Below are positions 31,461 through 43,640 of a DNA stretch of 64,000 nt, piece after piece; the stretch's first letter is position 1; every line of letters begins with the position of its first letter. The position numbers were made by a program, and so were the translations under genes. The stretch comes from Wyeomyia smithii. Lineage: Eukaryota; Arthropoda; Insecta; Diptera; Culicidae. The DNA lies in contig NC_073695.1 in NCBI RefSeq assembly GCF_029784165.1, positions 203,061,136-203,125,135 on the forward strand. The letters run 5' to 3'. The notes under the pieces were generated by a model. That model ran no database searches and was not told where the DNA came from. It saw only the letters and a list, made by a program, of their open reading frames with translations.

Positions 31461-33905
31461 GCATGAGCATGATTGACCGCCCGCGGTTGCTACTCCGTTA
31501 TTGCCAGATCAGCTGTAATTACACAGAGAACCAATGGATGATGCTTGGGATTGTGACCTTAATCTTTATATTAGGCAATACCAGCGCCGGCCGCATCCGA
31601 ATGCAGGTCAAAGAAGGAATGTGTATGGGAATATGTTGACGTGATACTCGCTTTATTGGAAGCCGAGAACACCTCTGAGAAATCACTGGGATGTTGGAGA
31701 AAAGGGTAAGGTTTGCAGCTGGTTTCGTTTTGGTAAACGATGCGCTGAGTTCTAATACCGGGTTCATAATAACAAATATCGCGCGTACGAGTTCTTTATA
31801 TCTTCTACGGAAATCATAACGCGATCTGAACTCATTCCGGTTGATGATGTAACACCGCAAAAATAAAGCGCACGCGAGGATACCGGACCTATAACCTAAT
31901 CAAGACAGACTCGAATATTCGAAAATATGTTTATGAAGTCATTATGCAACTACCGAAACGTATCTCTCATTGATTTATCTCAGCTGACTACACAATGTTA
32001 CGAAGCAACCAGATATGCATTAACCAAAAACAAGAAAAAAGTAAATATATAGACCCTCAACACATACTGCAAGCGGTCAGCAAGAGAGCTTCAAAAATGG
32101 CCTATTTGCTTGGCCATCGCCGTTAGAATCGAACGAAAAAAAAGAAAAAGAAAAAAAAAAGATGTGTGCGTTGGCAGACGAGTCGCGTATAATACCGATA
32201 TTAATTGCGATATTTGGTGGCGATTAATTACAATGTTTTGTCGCGATTAATTATTTACGATGTTTATCGAACGAACGGAACCTACTCTGAATCACTGCGT
32301 GCTGGAATATAACCAACGGGTGGACAGTCTGCGAATAAATGGTTTGGTACACCTCGGAAGTCACAACACACCGAAAATCTATATTTGAGCAAAGCTCACC
32401 TGGGCCGAAAACACGTTTACCCCGGAAAGTTATGCGCGACCGCTCTATTCCCTCTTACCGACGCATACGCGCGGAGACACGGTATTTCGCGTTGATTACC
32501 ACTTACTTCTTGAATAATAAAGCGAAGATACCTACTGAGTATGAAAAACTGGCAAAGTTTCATGCATTCATAGCTAGAAAATTTTTGAAAATGCAAATAT
32601 GCATATCTAACAAGACCGAGTACTAATTAGATTTAACAAAATGCCAAAACAATCGCAATCAAAATTTATTTGCCATGCTGACCGACAAGATTTCTACTTA
32701 ATTAAATTTAAAATTGTCTATGTGTTTCAGAATTTACTCAAAAGCTAGAAAAATCATAAAACAAGGGCATAAAACTGCTCAAAATGTTCGTAACAGCGTC
32801 TCCGTTCACCTGAGGAAATAATATCAACAATGAAGACTGACGCGCAACTGTTTCGACACAGTTTCGGTCCAATCGGTAGATTAAAAAAATTCAAAACCGG
32901 CTCCCACGAAGCCGCGGTCACAAGCAGGGATGCCACAAACACAGACCAATCTGTGCAAAACAAAATTCCCACACAAGTATATGTACATACAGAACTGCAA
33001 ACGCGCCCTTCAAAACACAGGCCGATGTTAGGCCGACGCCACATTGCAAAGGACGCGGCGCGAAATGCGTCATTTCTCACGCAAGGAGAAAAAAAAACAA
33101 CAATGAAAACTGACGCGCGTTAAAACACATCCCGAACTGTTTCGACGCAGTCATCCGAACAGCATCGGCCCCAGTACGCACCGTACCTACTGTAAACGAT
33201 TGAGTGAGAAAATTCCAAAACCGGCATCTAAAAAACCGCGATAACAATCAGAGATGCCACATATGTAAATTTAAATTTATTTGTGAATTATAAATTTCTC
33301 ATCCATACAGTTTACAGTTTACAGATTTGTAAAGCCATATAGATTCCTACGATTTTCTACGAAATTTACAAATTTTTATACAGACTTTTATACTGGAAAT
33401 CTGTAAAACATTTTCGATGTTCAGTATACAGAAATGTAGGATCCCCACAAAAGAAATTGTGAAAAGCAGAAAAAAAACATTGGTTCCCTTTTGCATACAA
33501 ATCAAACAAAAGAAAAACACAGGCAAAACGTCACCAACACTAATACTTATCCTTTAATTCTCGCGTCCTCTCTGAACCATCATGCTGGTGCGAGAACGTG
33601 CCGCACGCAAGAGCAACCTTGCACTTACTCACACACACTTATGGCAAGGCAAGGGCTAGCGGGAAACGTGCTCCGCCACCGAAAAAGAAATGCAGCTCTC
33701 ACAAATTAGCCACAAAATTGCACAAATCTTTCACGGATTTCAACATTGACGTCACTCTCACCGATAATACGAAACCGCCACATTTCGTATTACCTTTTAC
33801 TCCACACTTTGCACTTAAAATATAACGATTACGCGACGGGAAGGCTAAATAAAATACGTCGACATTATTGCACTATCCTCAATCGTACACGACAACCCTC
33901 GGAGC
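31461..33905. other. Insertion inside the repeat element: unique and repeat DNA
   Basis: 31480-32340 is unique and base-balanced; the minus-strand frame 31519-31860 has no known motif. 32180-32280 has several TTAATTA/ATTAATT words. A ~55-bp repeat with aacaatgaaaactgacgcgc and cgaactgtttcgacgcagt occurs near 32825 and 33100 (also 29690). 33240-33440 is AT-rich. No gene is supported. Confidence 0.4.
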
Positions 33906-34826
33906 GCTTCCGAAGTAAATCCATCGAATACTAACCGATTTATTAGCATTTGAAATTGGACATATTTTTCACTTTCTTCGGTTTTAGATTTTCATTTCAC
34001 ATCCCTATGTAGCCGAACTTCCAGAGAGAAGTATTCTACTTCAAAACACTCTTTAAATAGCAGGAAATGCATGAATAGTAACAATGCGAACATATATCCA
34101 CACAATCAGTGAAGATTACGACAAATCCCAAGCACTACGAGCGCTTTTTTACCACATTTTCAGAAAAGACGTATAGTGATCAAAGTCACCCCGGTGATCA
34201 AAGTCACCCCAGTTTACGGTACCCTGCCGCGCCGGATACGCCCGTTTCGGCATCTACAACATCTTGGCATTACTGGACAACAATCAGAGCATCGAAAGAA
34301 AACCTGAGAACACTGAGCGCAAGAAACTCCGAAGGATGCTTAAGAGGGAGACCGAGGGAAAAGTGGCTACATCGCTGCGTACAATTTGCCGGGAGAGAAC
34401 CTGGTGATCATGGACATGCATGTCAAAAAGCGGCAGTCCCGTCCAGGCAATGACGTAGCGGCAACGGCTGAATAAGATGGTCAAGACGATTTTCCGGCGA
34501 AACGCGAGGTGGCGGTGGTGATGAACGAAGAAACCTATTTAACCCTGGATGTCAACGGCTGGTAGGGCACTTCGTATTTTACTTCCCCCATGAAGGAAAT
34601 GGGCTTCAAGGTGAAGTTAATTTCATACACCAAGTTCCCTAAGTAGGTGCTGCTGTGGCTGACAATAAGCAAGACAGATGATGTCAAAGCCTTTCTTTTT
34701 TCGCTCCGGAATGGCCGTAAATGGGGGAAATTTATAGTACGAAGAGCCTACCACAAGTTGAGTCGTTCCTCAAGAAATACCATAAGGGCGAAGACGAGAT
34801 GTACTGGCTGGATCTGGTGTCGAAAC

Positions 34827-35229
34827 TAGTGCTGGGACTATTAACCGGATATATTCGTGATCCGGTTATCCGAAGCTCGGATCACGGATGTGTAAACGAA
34901 TATTATTCGGATGTCCGGTTATCCGGATACGGATAATCGAATAGTCGGATATCCGAATTTTTTTCTGTCTTTTAGGCCCGTTCGAATGAAATGTAATGCG
35001 AAAAATGGATTTTTCCACAATCCCCCATCCCCTCGTAAGTAATTATTTGCATACTTCTCACCAAACTATGTTCGTATATAATATCCGGATATCCGGATAT
35101 CCGAATATCCGAAAATCCGGATATCCTGTCGGATAATATCCGAATATCAGGTTGATCCGGATTTTGGATATTTGTCGGTTATCCGAGGTCGGATATTCGG
35201 ATATTTTAATCCGGATAGTCCCAGCACTA
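34827..35229. mobile_element. hAT-type MITE, 403 bp, with 8-bp target duplication GTCGAAAC
   Basis: A perfect 15-bp inverted end (tagtgctgggactat) is flanked by GTCGAAAC at 34819-34826 and 35230-35237. Removing the element and one duplication rejoins the host transposase frame across YWLDLVSK-HYSKGL. The interior is almost entirely degenerate atccggatatccggat repeats. No transposase. Confidence 0.92.
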
Positions 35230-35589
35230 GTCGAAACACTACTCGAAAGGATTGGACCAAGATGAGTGGCTGAATATCGATGTGGTACCCAAATCAACGA
35301 ACCCGCCCAACCTCTCCCTTCTGCGTCCCATCGAGAATTTCCTGCGAGATTTTCTTCATCAATTTTGTCGCGAAAACTGAAAAGTAATTGATTAATACGA
35401 AAAAACGAAGAAAGAACTCAAAAATATGCCTACAAGCATGTTTTACTCCGCCATAGCGAATATTCTGGTAAACTGCCGCTCGCGAGGGCGTAGAATTTTT
35501 TTTGCAAGTAAGGTAAAATTCCATGGGAGATTCATTAAACTCAACTGTCTCGAAAAAGCTCATATTTTATATAAACGTAAGAAGCAGAA

Positions 35590-36490
35590 AAAGAATAACC
35601 AGTAGAAGTAGAGGTAGAAGTAGAAATACAAGTAGAAGTTAAAGTTGAAGTGGAAGAGAAATAAGGATATTTTTTAAGGAAATATTTCACAGCTTCTAAG
35701 TTTGCGATAAAGGGCGTTGAAATTTTGCGTCGTTTTCGAGAATCTGTATCTTGATAAGCATACAACATGTTTATAGGATTAACAGTTATGTGCTCGACCG
35801 AAAAAAACGGTTTCCAGAAAACAGCTTATACTGACCAGATACCACAACATATTAGTGATTCCGGAATCGGGATGCAATCCAGAAACCTGAAAATGACTCC
35901 AGAAGCCATTTAGAATTAAAAAATGGTGACTTCCGGTATTTGAAAAAACAAAAAAAAAAAACAAAAATGATCAAATACCACCCAATATGGGTACTTCTGA
36001 AATCGGGATGGTGCCCACCGGAAATCAGCTTCAGACGGTATTCTGAAACGCAAGATGGGGACTTCTGGTTTTCAACAGGTTATATTGGACAAATATAACA
36101 CCATATGAGTATTTTTGAAATCAGGATGGTATCCAGAAACCTGAAAATGACCCCAGAGGTCATAATGAATTAAGAAATGACGACTTCCGCCATTCTGAAA
36201 TTTAAGGTGGCGATTTCCGGTTTGTCTGGTGTCGTTTCGAAGTCTCTGGGCAGCATTCCGATTTCGGAAATATTCATATGAGGTGGTGTTTGGTCAATTT
36301 TCTAAGTTTCCCGAAAACCGGATGTCACTATTTTACATTTTACAATAGCATCTGAAGTTGATTTTCGGTCTCTGGGCATCATTCCGATTCCATATTTGAT
36401 GGTATTCGGCTAATTTTGGTTTTCTTCCAGATGTCGAAAGTTGCCATTTTGGAATCCAAAATAGCATGTGGAAATACTTTTATGAACTTT
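35590..36490. repeat. Inverted cluster of the 125-bp repeat family and GTAGAA simple repeat
   Basis: 35600-35655 is a short gtagaa-rich simple repeat. From 35800 to 36230 units run in reverse (caaataccacccaatatgggt, gacttccggt), and from about 36195 to 36480 forward (cggaaatattcatatgagg, tggtcaattttctaagtttcc). Thus the cluster is head-to-head around 36190. Confidence 0.65.
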
Positions 36491-39400
36491 GAACTAATAA
36501 TTGTAAGATTCTGTTGAAGTATTAAAAAATTCCTTAGTTACGGAACATATTCTCGAAAAACCGGATTTCCGGCAACAAAAAATGCTTTCCGGGCATCGCT
36601 GACACTGATTTTAAAGTAGAAAAGTCACTGAATCTTTAGGTGCTAAAATTGTCAAAGTTACAAGAATTTTAAGTCGTGAGTACCCGGGTTCCCCGTCGGG
36701 CATGTAAGGGGTAAACAAGTTCAACTCTCCCCATTGACCAAATCTTCCCTCCCTCCCCCCCTTGTAGCTGTATAAAAACTAATGGAATCAAAAGTTACCT
36801 TTTAATAAGCTTTAATATGTCACTTTTGATTGCAGTGAACTAAGAAATTTCATGAAACCTAAAAAGGTACTCGGGTACCGCGTCGAACACATAACGGTCA
36901 AAGACACATGCACGAAAACGATGTAAGAAGTGCACATAAATTCAGGGGTAGTCCTTCTATGATTATGAACAGATATATTTTTTTGCGAGTTTTTTTTTCC
37001 GAAAGTGTGGAAAAGTATTGTTTTTATATCACGAAAACCCTCAAACCATTTCATAATCAATCGAATTCGAACATGTGCCAATAGTAAGTGGAGTGTGTGT
37101 TACCTGCCGTCACGATTACGTATCGTAATTTGGCAACAACAACAGCTTCTCACGAACGGACTTCACTCCGCTCTCCTTCATGGAATTGATTTGGCAGCCT
37201 ATTTCGCCACGCACGGTTAATCCAATTTTGGAACTTGAATGCCTCCTCTAATTGACAGCCTCTTTTCGAAGGTTTTTGAAGCAAAAGCTCCGGTGGTGAA
37301 GTAATCGACGGTGCGGAAAGTGCGAGGAAGCAAGGTTGAATGGAGGAAAACATCAGCTTAAAAACATCGGTCCAACCGTTTGTTGGGTTTGATGCACGTA
37401 AATACCTTCACTTAGCATTAACTAGCGATCCGGTAAGCGGATTTACCGCGTCGCTGATCGAGGAAACTCTATCGAATCGGTTGATGGTGAGTTAGTGAAG
37501 TGAGAGTTTGGTTTGAAAGTATGAACCTTCGCAGCAATTGAGCCAAACGCAAAGGTCACGCTCTTCACCGTTCGATGAGTTTGTCGCTTCCTTTACGGTA
37601 ATATTTACCTAGTTGAGTTGATAATATTTTCGAACAGTTTCGGAATTTCCCATTTTTGCTTTGCATTCGTTCGAACGGTAGCAAAACCGTCGCGTGCGCT
37701 GCGATATAAGAAAATTTGATTTCTGCATGACCGAAGGTAAAAGTGATGGGAAGGAACGCTATCACGATTTCACTATCGAGCTAATACTATTCTCTAGCTA
37801 CGAGTCGGTTGCGGTGAATGAAGAACGGAATTAAAAACTAAAAGTGAATTTAAAATTTGAACGATCAAACCCTCTAATTGAATAACATTGCCTTTTACCT
37901 AAGGCTCCGGGGGGCTTAGTCCTTTACCAGTTGAAATGAACAAAACGCACACAACTAGGAAACTTGGAAAACATATTTTCTCCTAAAATAGTACTTAGTT
38001 TTGAATGAAAATAATATTTCATCAATTTAAAAAAATGCTATATTCAATAATAAACTGCCATTTAGAACGGTGATATTCAATCAGTCAATATAATACTATT
38101 CATTCACTTTGAAATGCAACTATTATATAATATCCCATTTAACCCAAACGGAGTGCAGAAAACTGTTGCTTGGAATTTAGTGCACTCCAGCGTAGGACTG
38201 CCTGTTGCGCCCGCTAGCATAAATGACACCTAACGTTTACAGCTTCCGTCGGTATTTATAGTGGAATAACGAGCCCCATTTGCATGTCAACATTGCAATA
38301 TTAACATTTTTAAAATGCTAGGCATGCGATCTACCGGTTTTGACATTGCTCTATTCTCCCGGAGACTTTCCGTTTCGCCAGTTGGAATTTTATGGCGTTG
38401 ACTAGGAATGCGTGAAATTTATCACCGTCGTTGTTAGAAAGTTCGGACTTTGCAAATAAAAATGCATTTATATTAAGGAAATATTTGTAAGTCCTGAGAC
38501 AGTTGCAAAGGTCGAATCGTATACTATGTAAATAATTTAATTTTTTTGGCTATTCAAAAAGTTAATCGAATGTTCTGCTTTGAATGCACCCCGCGGAGAA
38601 CCTATTAGCTTCATAATACGGTGGCCTAATAGTAGACCCTGCGCGCAGCCGCATTCAAAATCTCCCGCTGGGATGGAAGCGCCTGGCTAGCTTTCGATAC
38701 TCCGAGCGAAGAATTTGATTGATGAAGTCCTACCGATGTTCGTGTTGGTTACAGCCTAACTGGGATCCCGGATACTGGAATCCGTGTGCGATCAACTCCG
38801 ATCGGCTAAGCGCCCGCCATTGAAACCCAACAATGTATTTTGATTTTCTAATGCCACTAATTAACCTCGATACGTCACAATAAGCAAATCCCTCCGCATT
38901 TCGATCGATTTAGCCGTGTTCAATTATGCATCATCTTCGCCGCCTCACCACAACAAGTCAATCCGGTTCGGTTGTCACAATCTGTTAGCGCGAAAGCTGC
39001 CGATCTGCCGAGTGGCGTGGTTATTGCGTGCGCTCTCAGTCACTTCACTGCTTTTACTCAGGCTCTCGGAGAACGGGATCGCAACTAATTTGTCTAGCAG
39101 CAGCAGCGCACACCATCTTTCTCGTGCTCTCGAAGCGGCATGGGATCGAACCAAATAAAGTAATGAAATTATGCACAGACAGACCATTTCTTTAAGCACC
39201 GATAATAGTTTGATCGGAACGGCGCGTTTACGGTACAGGGATAATCATCTTTTTAACTACAATGGCGCGAGGACAGATTTGGTACGGCAACAGTTATAAT
39301 CTCGTGATGCCGGTTGCTTATGAAAGGGAACGGTGAGATGAAGTCAGCTTTCAACAGAATTTGAATGCTTCGGTGGGAGTTTAAAGTTAGAGCGACGAAA

Positions 39401-39876
39401 GATGTTACGCATAGTATATGTTTGTGGAAAACACCAAGAATTAATATTTCATTTTATATATTTTACTAAATGTAAATTTAAATAGTTTGTCCAAGTCATA
39501 GGCTCTATTTTCACATATGTTCGTAGAATATTATTATTTGATAGTAGAAAATCTGTAATTTTTCCGATTTTGGCCAATTGTGAAAAAATATCAATTGTGA
39601 GGAAGTTGTATAGGAGCATAAAAGTTTCACTTTGACTACAAGTGGATTGAAAAAACTTATACATTATATGAATGTTTGGGTGTGCGGGAGCAATGTGTAT
39701 AACAGAGGATTTGACTTTTCCTGATTCCAAGCATGTCCTTTTGTCAGTGTAGAAACTTGAAAGTAATTGGAAATTTTAGTTTAATTCACTGTTTACTATT
39801 TCCCTACGAATTATTTTCTATGTAACTAAATGCTACCAAAGCAGAGACAACATACGGGATGAGCAATTGGGTACGT
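36491..39876. other. Largely unique non-coding DNA
   Basis: 37080-37800 and 38130-39260 are base-balanced, lack recognisable transposons and contain only short frames without motifs. They are candidates for conserved non-coding or regulatory DNA of a neighbouring or host gene, but no specific signal is seen. 36680-36770 has C-rich cctccctcccccccttg. Confidence 0.4.
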
Positions 39877-40316
39877 CTATGCAAATTCGTTGCGTTTATA
39901 GTGGGTCAAGTGACCGACCACTTCAAACATTTTGCAAACGATGACGTTTAATGTAAAGATTCCCGAACCTGTTGGCAGACCTCCCCGCCGTTTGGTGGCA
40001 TCGTTAAGTCGTTCCATCACATTTATCCCCATAACGGCCAGCAGTAGTACCATTGAAAGCGACAGGAGAAACCCAACAAACGCCCCGAAGCGAATTGATA
40101 ATGCCGGAAAAAAGTGCTTGTTAAGTACCAGCTTCGAATCGACCTCGAGACCTGCCATAAGTTAACATTCCGTCTATGAAGTAGCGTCCGCAAAAAAAAA
40201 GGGAAAATCGCAAAGGTTGTTTCACCTTCTACGAGATCCGCTTTGATCTTCGGCCAGTCTGCAGCCCAATTTGCCACCCGTGTTTCTTGAATTTTAAGTG
40301 TCGGTAAGAAAAACAA
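39877..40316 (-). other. Unrecognised membrane-protein-like reading frames
   Basis: The 93-codon frame 39877-40158 has one strongly hydrophobic stretch (FVGFLLSLSMVLLLAVMG) followed by a basic segment ATKRRGG. A second frame upstream (40190-40316) reads VANWAADWPKIKADLVEGE. A frame change near 40165-40190 separates them. They could be a decayed exon of a multi-pass receptor, but I recognise no family and see no convincing splice sites, so no gene is called. Confidence 0.2.
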
Positions 40317-42205
40317 ACACTGGTTTGTTCGAAACGGATGTTAAGACATAGTTGAACCTTCAAGATTCATCGTCGTGTTTAAGGCTAATACAATGAATTG
40401 AAAATTTAACTGCTTTTCACACTCATTAGTCAATGCGCAAGGTTTTGATTTCGAGGGAACAAACACGTCTTGTGAATCATTACCTCTCATCATAACATTT
40501 AAACGTTCATCATTTTTGTTCCTCACTGAGAACGAAAAGTTCTCGAACAATAACTCAACGCTAGTCTACACATCTAGGCCACCGTTTCTCCGGAGAACAT
40601 TTCAAGCCTCCAACTCGAGTGTTATTTCTTCAAAATATCTTCGGCTCAAATCTTTCACAGGCTGAATCGAACACGCACACTAATAATTGCGCAACTTCTT
40701 TGCAGAAAAAAAGCTTATCTCGTTTTGCATGCGCGGCTTGTTCTCCACGGTCGTTTCTGGCAGTGTTCTCTCGCCCGTTGACGTGTTGGTAATTGGTATC
40801 AACATCAGACTATACATATTACATATACCGTATCGAATAACTGCGTGTCGATAATCTTCAGCGGCAACGTCTGTGCCCAAGGGGGCCACCAGAATCTGTG
40901 AAACTATCGCTAACCATCTGGTGCGGATTTGGCTGTGTAGCTTTAGAACTGAATTGCCGCAATCAACCCGCAAAAGACCGGCCGAGCATGGTATAAAGCC
41001 TTCGTAAGGTACCTGTTTTGCAGTGGAAAAGAGGATAATAGTTTGTATGGCGAGCAACTTGCTACATCTTGTAAGCGCCACAAGGCTGAGTTCTCGTGCG
41101 GTGGCTCTCCAATGTTGCTGCATGCTGCGATGCAGTGGGATGACGCTAGCTACTGCCGCACTCGGCAAAATAGTTGTTGTGTCGAAACGAGAGAACCAAC
41201 CTTTTAGCTACGGCCTAGCTACGGCCGGAGTGCTGCTGTAAAGGAGAAAACATGGAACAGAAATACGACACCCTGGTGCTATTTGCAAAACATGACAATG
41301 TAGGCCACGATAATCTAATTGAGAAAAACAATGTGATGCTGATTCAGCTTTGTTGAAACTAGAAACCATATCTAAATATTGTTATTAAAAATATACTTGA
41401 ATCATATGAAAATATTTGAAGTATTTTCAGAGCTGTTAATCAGAGCTGTCTATAAATAAGATTTATTTTGAAGAAAAAATATAACTTTATATCAACTTAT
41501 TTGAATCAAATATTTTCAAAATAAAGATCACCTTTCCTTTAACTATCCCTTATACTATCACCTTTCCTTTAACTATCCCTTATACTATTTGCAATTACCG
41601 AGGGTTTTTTTTTTCAATTTTTTCCTTCATTCGAATAAAAAGCTAGTGTTCTGAAATTAATTAATTGCCTTCGAATAATCCAGTTGTTGAAAGTTTATCC
41701 ATATCTCAGCTTATGTACTCTATTAACACATAATATGTAATGCAAAATTAAAGAAAAATAAATTAAATTAAAAATAAAGATTCAAACATATTATTGAAGA
41801 CCAATAGCACCGTTTGTTACGCCCACCTTAACCAGCAAACTCTTGCTTTCTCAATGCCCGGAATGGAACAATGAGAAGGGACCCACTCTAAGCTGGCATG
41901 AAAAGATGTTTTGGATAAAGCACTCAGATATTCCAGTGATTTTCCCAAAAATATGGATCCACCATCAAATGACATTCCTCAATAGAACTTGGTGTTCCAA
42001 CGAAAATAACCTTCTGAGACCTAAAAAATAGTATGCAGTTGCGAAGATATTCACGACAACAGTATTGAAGTATATGAAAAATGAACGAAAAAGTCAAAAG
42101 TTCACGAATAACGCAAACAATTGAGAACTTTAACGTGATATTAAAGTCAGTAGTGTTGAAACACCTATATTATTATCATAAGCCATTGTAAAACTATGTG
42201 GCTAA
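40317..42205. other. Unique and AT-rich non-coding DNA
   Basis: The minus-strand 162-codon frame at 40680-41168 has no recognised motif. 41528-41588 holds a direct 30-bp duplication of cacctttcctttaactatcc plus cttatactat. The rest to 42205 is AT-rich with no feature. Confidence 0.35.
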
Positions 42206-42748
42206 GGCGGTATTCATAAATTACGTAACGCTCGTAGAGGAAGGGGGGTATCCTTGAGCGTTACGATAAGTTACATAGGGAACGTGGAGGTAAGATCAGC
42301 GTTACGTAACAGAAAATCTATGAGCATTTTTGTTAAGTAAATTCTTCTACAACAATACAAAATCGCACGATAGCCTGGGGGGCAAATGCGGTCTCGATCA
42401 ACTAGATTAGTTAAGAGAATTCGTTATCGATTTTGTTTTTGGCACATTTTGCATGTTGTAGGATAAGTACAATGATACACCGTGCCCCACTGCTGAGTCA
42501 AGAAAATTTACAGCTCGAAAAGATTCCCGATCTGATCGGGTATCGAACCCGATATCACAACCGTGTGGGAGAGCTAGTCGACCGACATCGCTAACCACAG
42601 AACCCCGGGGACCAAATTCTTTTACAGCGGTACGTAATTTTTACGGGGGGTAGGTATTGGGGTTACTTTTCGTTACACAGGAGGGGGGAAGGAGGTTGGA
42701 GGTGAAAAAATTGGGATATTTTGTGCTCCGTGATTTATGGATGTCGCC
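42206..42748. mobile_element. MITE (family of 24181-24458), split by a SINE
   Basis: Inverted ends ggcggtattcataaattacg and ggcgacatccataaatcac. Internal G-rich and gttacgtaac blocks match the 24181 copy on both sides of an insertion at 42352-42613. TAA flanks both outer ends (42203-42205 and 42749-42751, reading ctaa/ctaa). Confidence 0.78.
42352..42613 (-). mobile_element. tRNA-derived SINE (Feilai-like class), 262 bp
   Basis: Minus strand: a head like ggggttctgtggttagcgat, with a box A-type TGGTTAGCGATG (within 42582-42597) and a box B-type GGTTCGATACC (42539-42549). These are internal RNA polymerase III promoter elements at tRNA-like spacing. It is flanked by aaattcttctaca (42339-42351) and aaattcttttaca (42614-42626), a 13-bp target duplication with one change. 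The uninterrupted target exists at about 24338 in the other MITE copy. Assignment to a named family is not certain. Confidence 0.8.
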
Positions 42749-43054
42749 TAACTTATTTTCATTTAGAGCCTTGGTGCTTCATTGAGTTTTGGCTGTTTGG
42801 CTTTCTTAGTTTTGACTTTTTCACACTGTTACTTTTTGATCGTTTCAATAATTGTTGTTGTACTTTTTTCCGAATTGAATTTTTAATTATTTCACATTTT
42901 GATTTTATTATTATTTCAATATCCAATTTTTGGGTTCTAACATTGTGACTCTTTGATTTTCTTACTACTGAGTTTTGATTTGAATTTTAAACTTTTAAAC
43001 TCTGATTTCTTGAATTGTCGAGTTTTTGATTTTTGGACGTTTGAGTATTTTATG

Positions 43055-43221
43055 GAGCTGTCCATACATCTCGCGAACTTTTAAGAGAGAGGGGAGGAGG
43101 TAGAAAAATGTGCACATTCCACATGGTTTTTCTGGATTTCATATGACTATTTATCCATGGAGGAAGAGGGGGTTGTCTTCAATCACCCAAAATATATCCA
43201 CGTAGTATATGAACAGCCCCT
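43055..43221. mobile_element. Short MITE, ~167 bp
   Basis: Left ggagctgtccatacatctcg and right, inverted, ggggctgttcatatactacg. The interior contains G-rich agagaggggaggaggt. The target duplication is unclear. Confidence 0.5.
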
Positions 43222-43640
43222 TATAAAAGCTTGTTTCATTTGGAATCGTTCAAAAACTGAGAGAAATTACATTACATAAAAAATGCCCCAATTTATATAA
43301 ATTACTAACTTTGCAGAAATGTGTTTGTGGACTAAGGATTGTCATTTTTGTGGACAAGGAATGTCAAAGCTGTAAATAATGATTTTCTTTTCCCGAAAAT
43401 AATATACACCGTTAAAAAAAATGTACAATTTTTTTTAAATAGCTCATTTGCTTCTTTTTATATATAATAATGCAAGAGCTAACTAAACATTTATAAATGT
43501 TGTTGAAGAATAGTTAAGAATAGTTAAGAAACAAAATAGACAGAACGGTTTGTTTGATTGGTATAATGTCTCCGGCAAAATTTTAGGCAGTATTTTTTTA
43601 GTATTTTTTCTTCACCCACACTTTAAAAGACAGTACTTAG

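Larger units (their letters stand above)
29407..34057 (-). mobile_element. Histone-signal repeat element, copy 1, interrupted
   Basis: Similar over several blocks to 52085-53816 in the opposite orientation. Shared outer blocks are caggagggttgtgtgcaaag (29413) and, at the other end, ctatgtagccgaacttcc...agaagtattctacttc (34005-34045). The body at 30560-31460 contains tandem ~220-bp units. Relative to copy 2 it has about 490 extra bp near 30059-30548 and a 2.4-kb interruption (31461-33905) flanked by aaatccatcgaatact on both sides. No protein-coding capacity is recognised. Two TATA-like sequences read on the minus strand. Confidence 0.55.
27456..34221. mobile_element. TA-flanked inverted-repeat element, opened by several later insertions
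   Basis: The left end taccgtaaactggggtgac and the right end gtcaccccagtttacggta are inverted copies bounded by TA, with internal tgatcaaagtcacccc duplications. A compact copy lies at 50162-50403. Here the element body is split: 27456-27536, then a Penelope-like remnant, then its continuation from 28717 (taaaataagtactggcatac, ttcagtcact), then several kb of other repeats, then the right end from about 34095. It sits inside the mariner-type transposase gene. Confidence 0.78.
27351..35530 (+). pseudogene. Mariner-type transposase pseudogene (ITmD37E-like), split by two insertions
   Basis: DDE transposase. The coding pieces are 27351-27455 (ATG; NPNVMVKTVKQLRSE), 34222-34826 (FGIYNILALLDNN, RETEGKVATSLRTICRE, EETYLTLDVNGW, LISYTKFPK, YWLDLVSK) and 35230-35530 (HYSKGLDQDEWLN, NPPNLSLLRPIENF). 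The first catalytic Asp is at about 34548, the second at 34811 and Glu at 35333, with some 36 residues between the last two once the insertion is ignored; this fits the D37E-type mosquito group within one indel. The first break is at a TA (27456/34220); the second carries an 8-bp duplication (GTCGAAAC). A TAG after DVNGW (34563-34565) and other frame changes show it is dead. Confidence 0.75.

Noticed and set aside
31519..31860. 113-codon minus-strand ORF
   Set aside because: No recognisable domain, no splice logic, and it lies inside an insertion in a repeat element.
40680..41168. 162-codon minus-strand ORF
   Set aside because: I compared it mentally with bestrophin and gustatory-receptor patterns and found no consistent motif; the second half looks non-coding.
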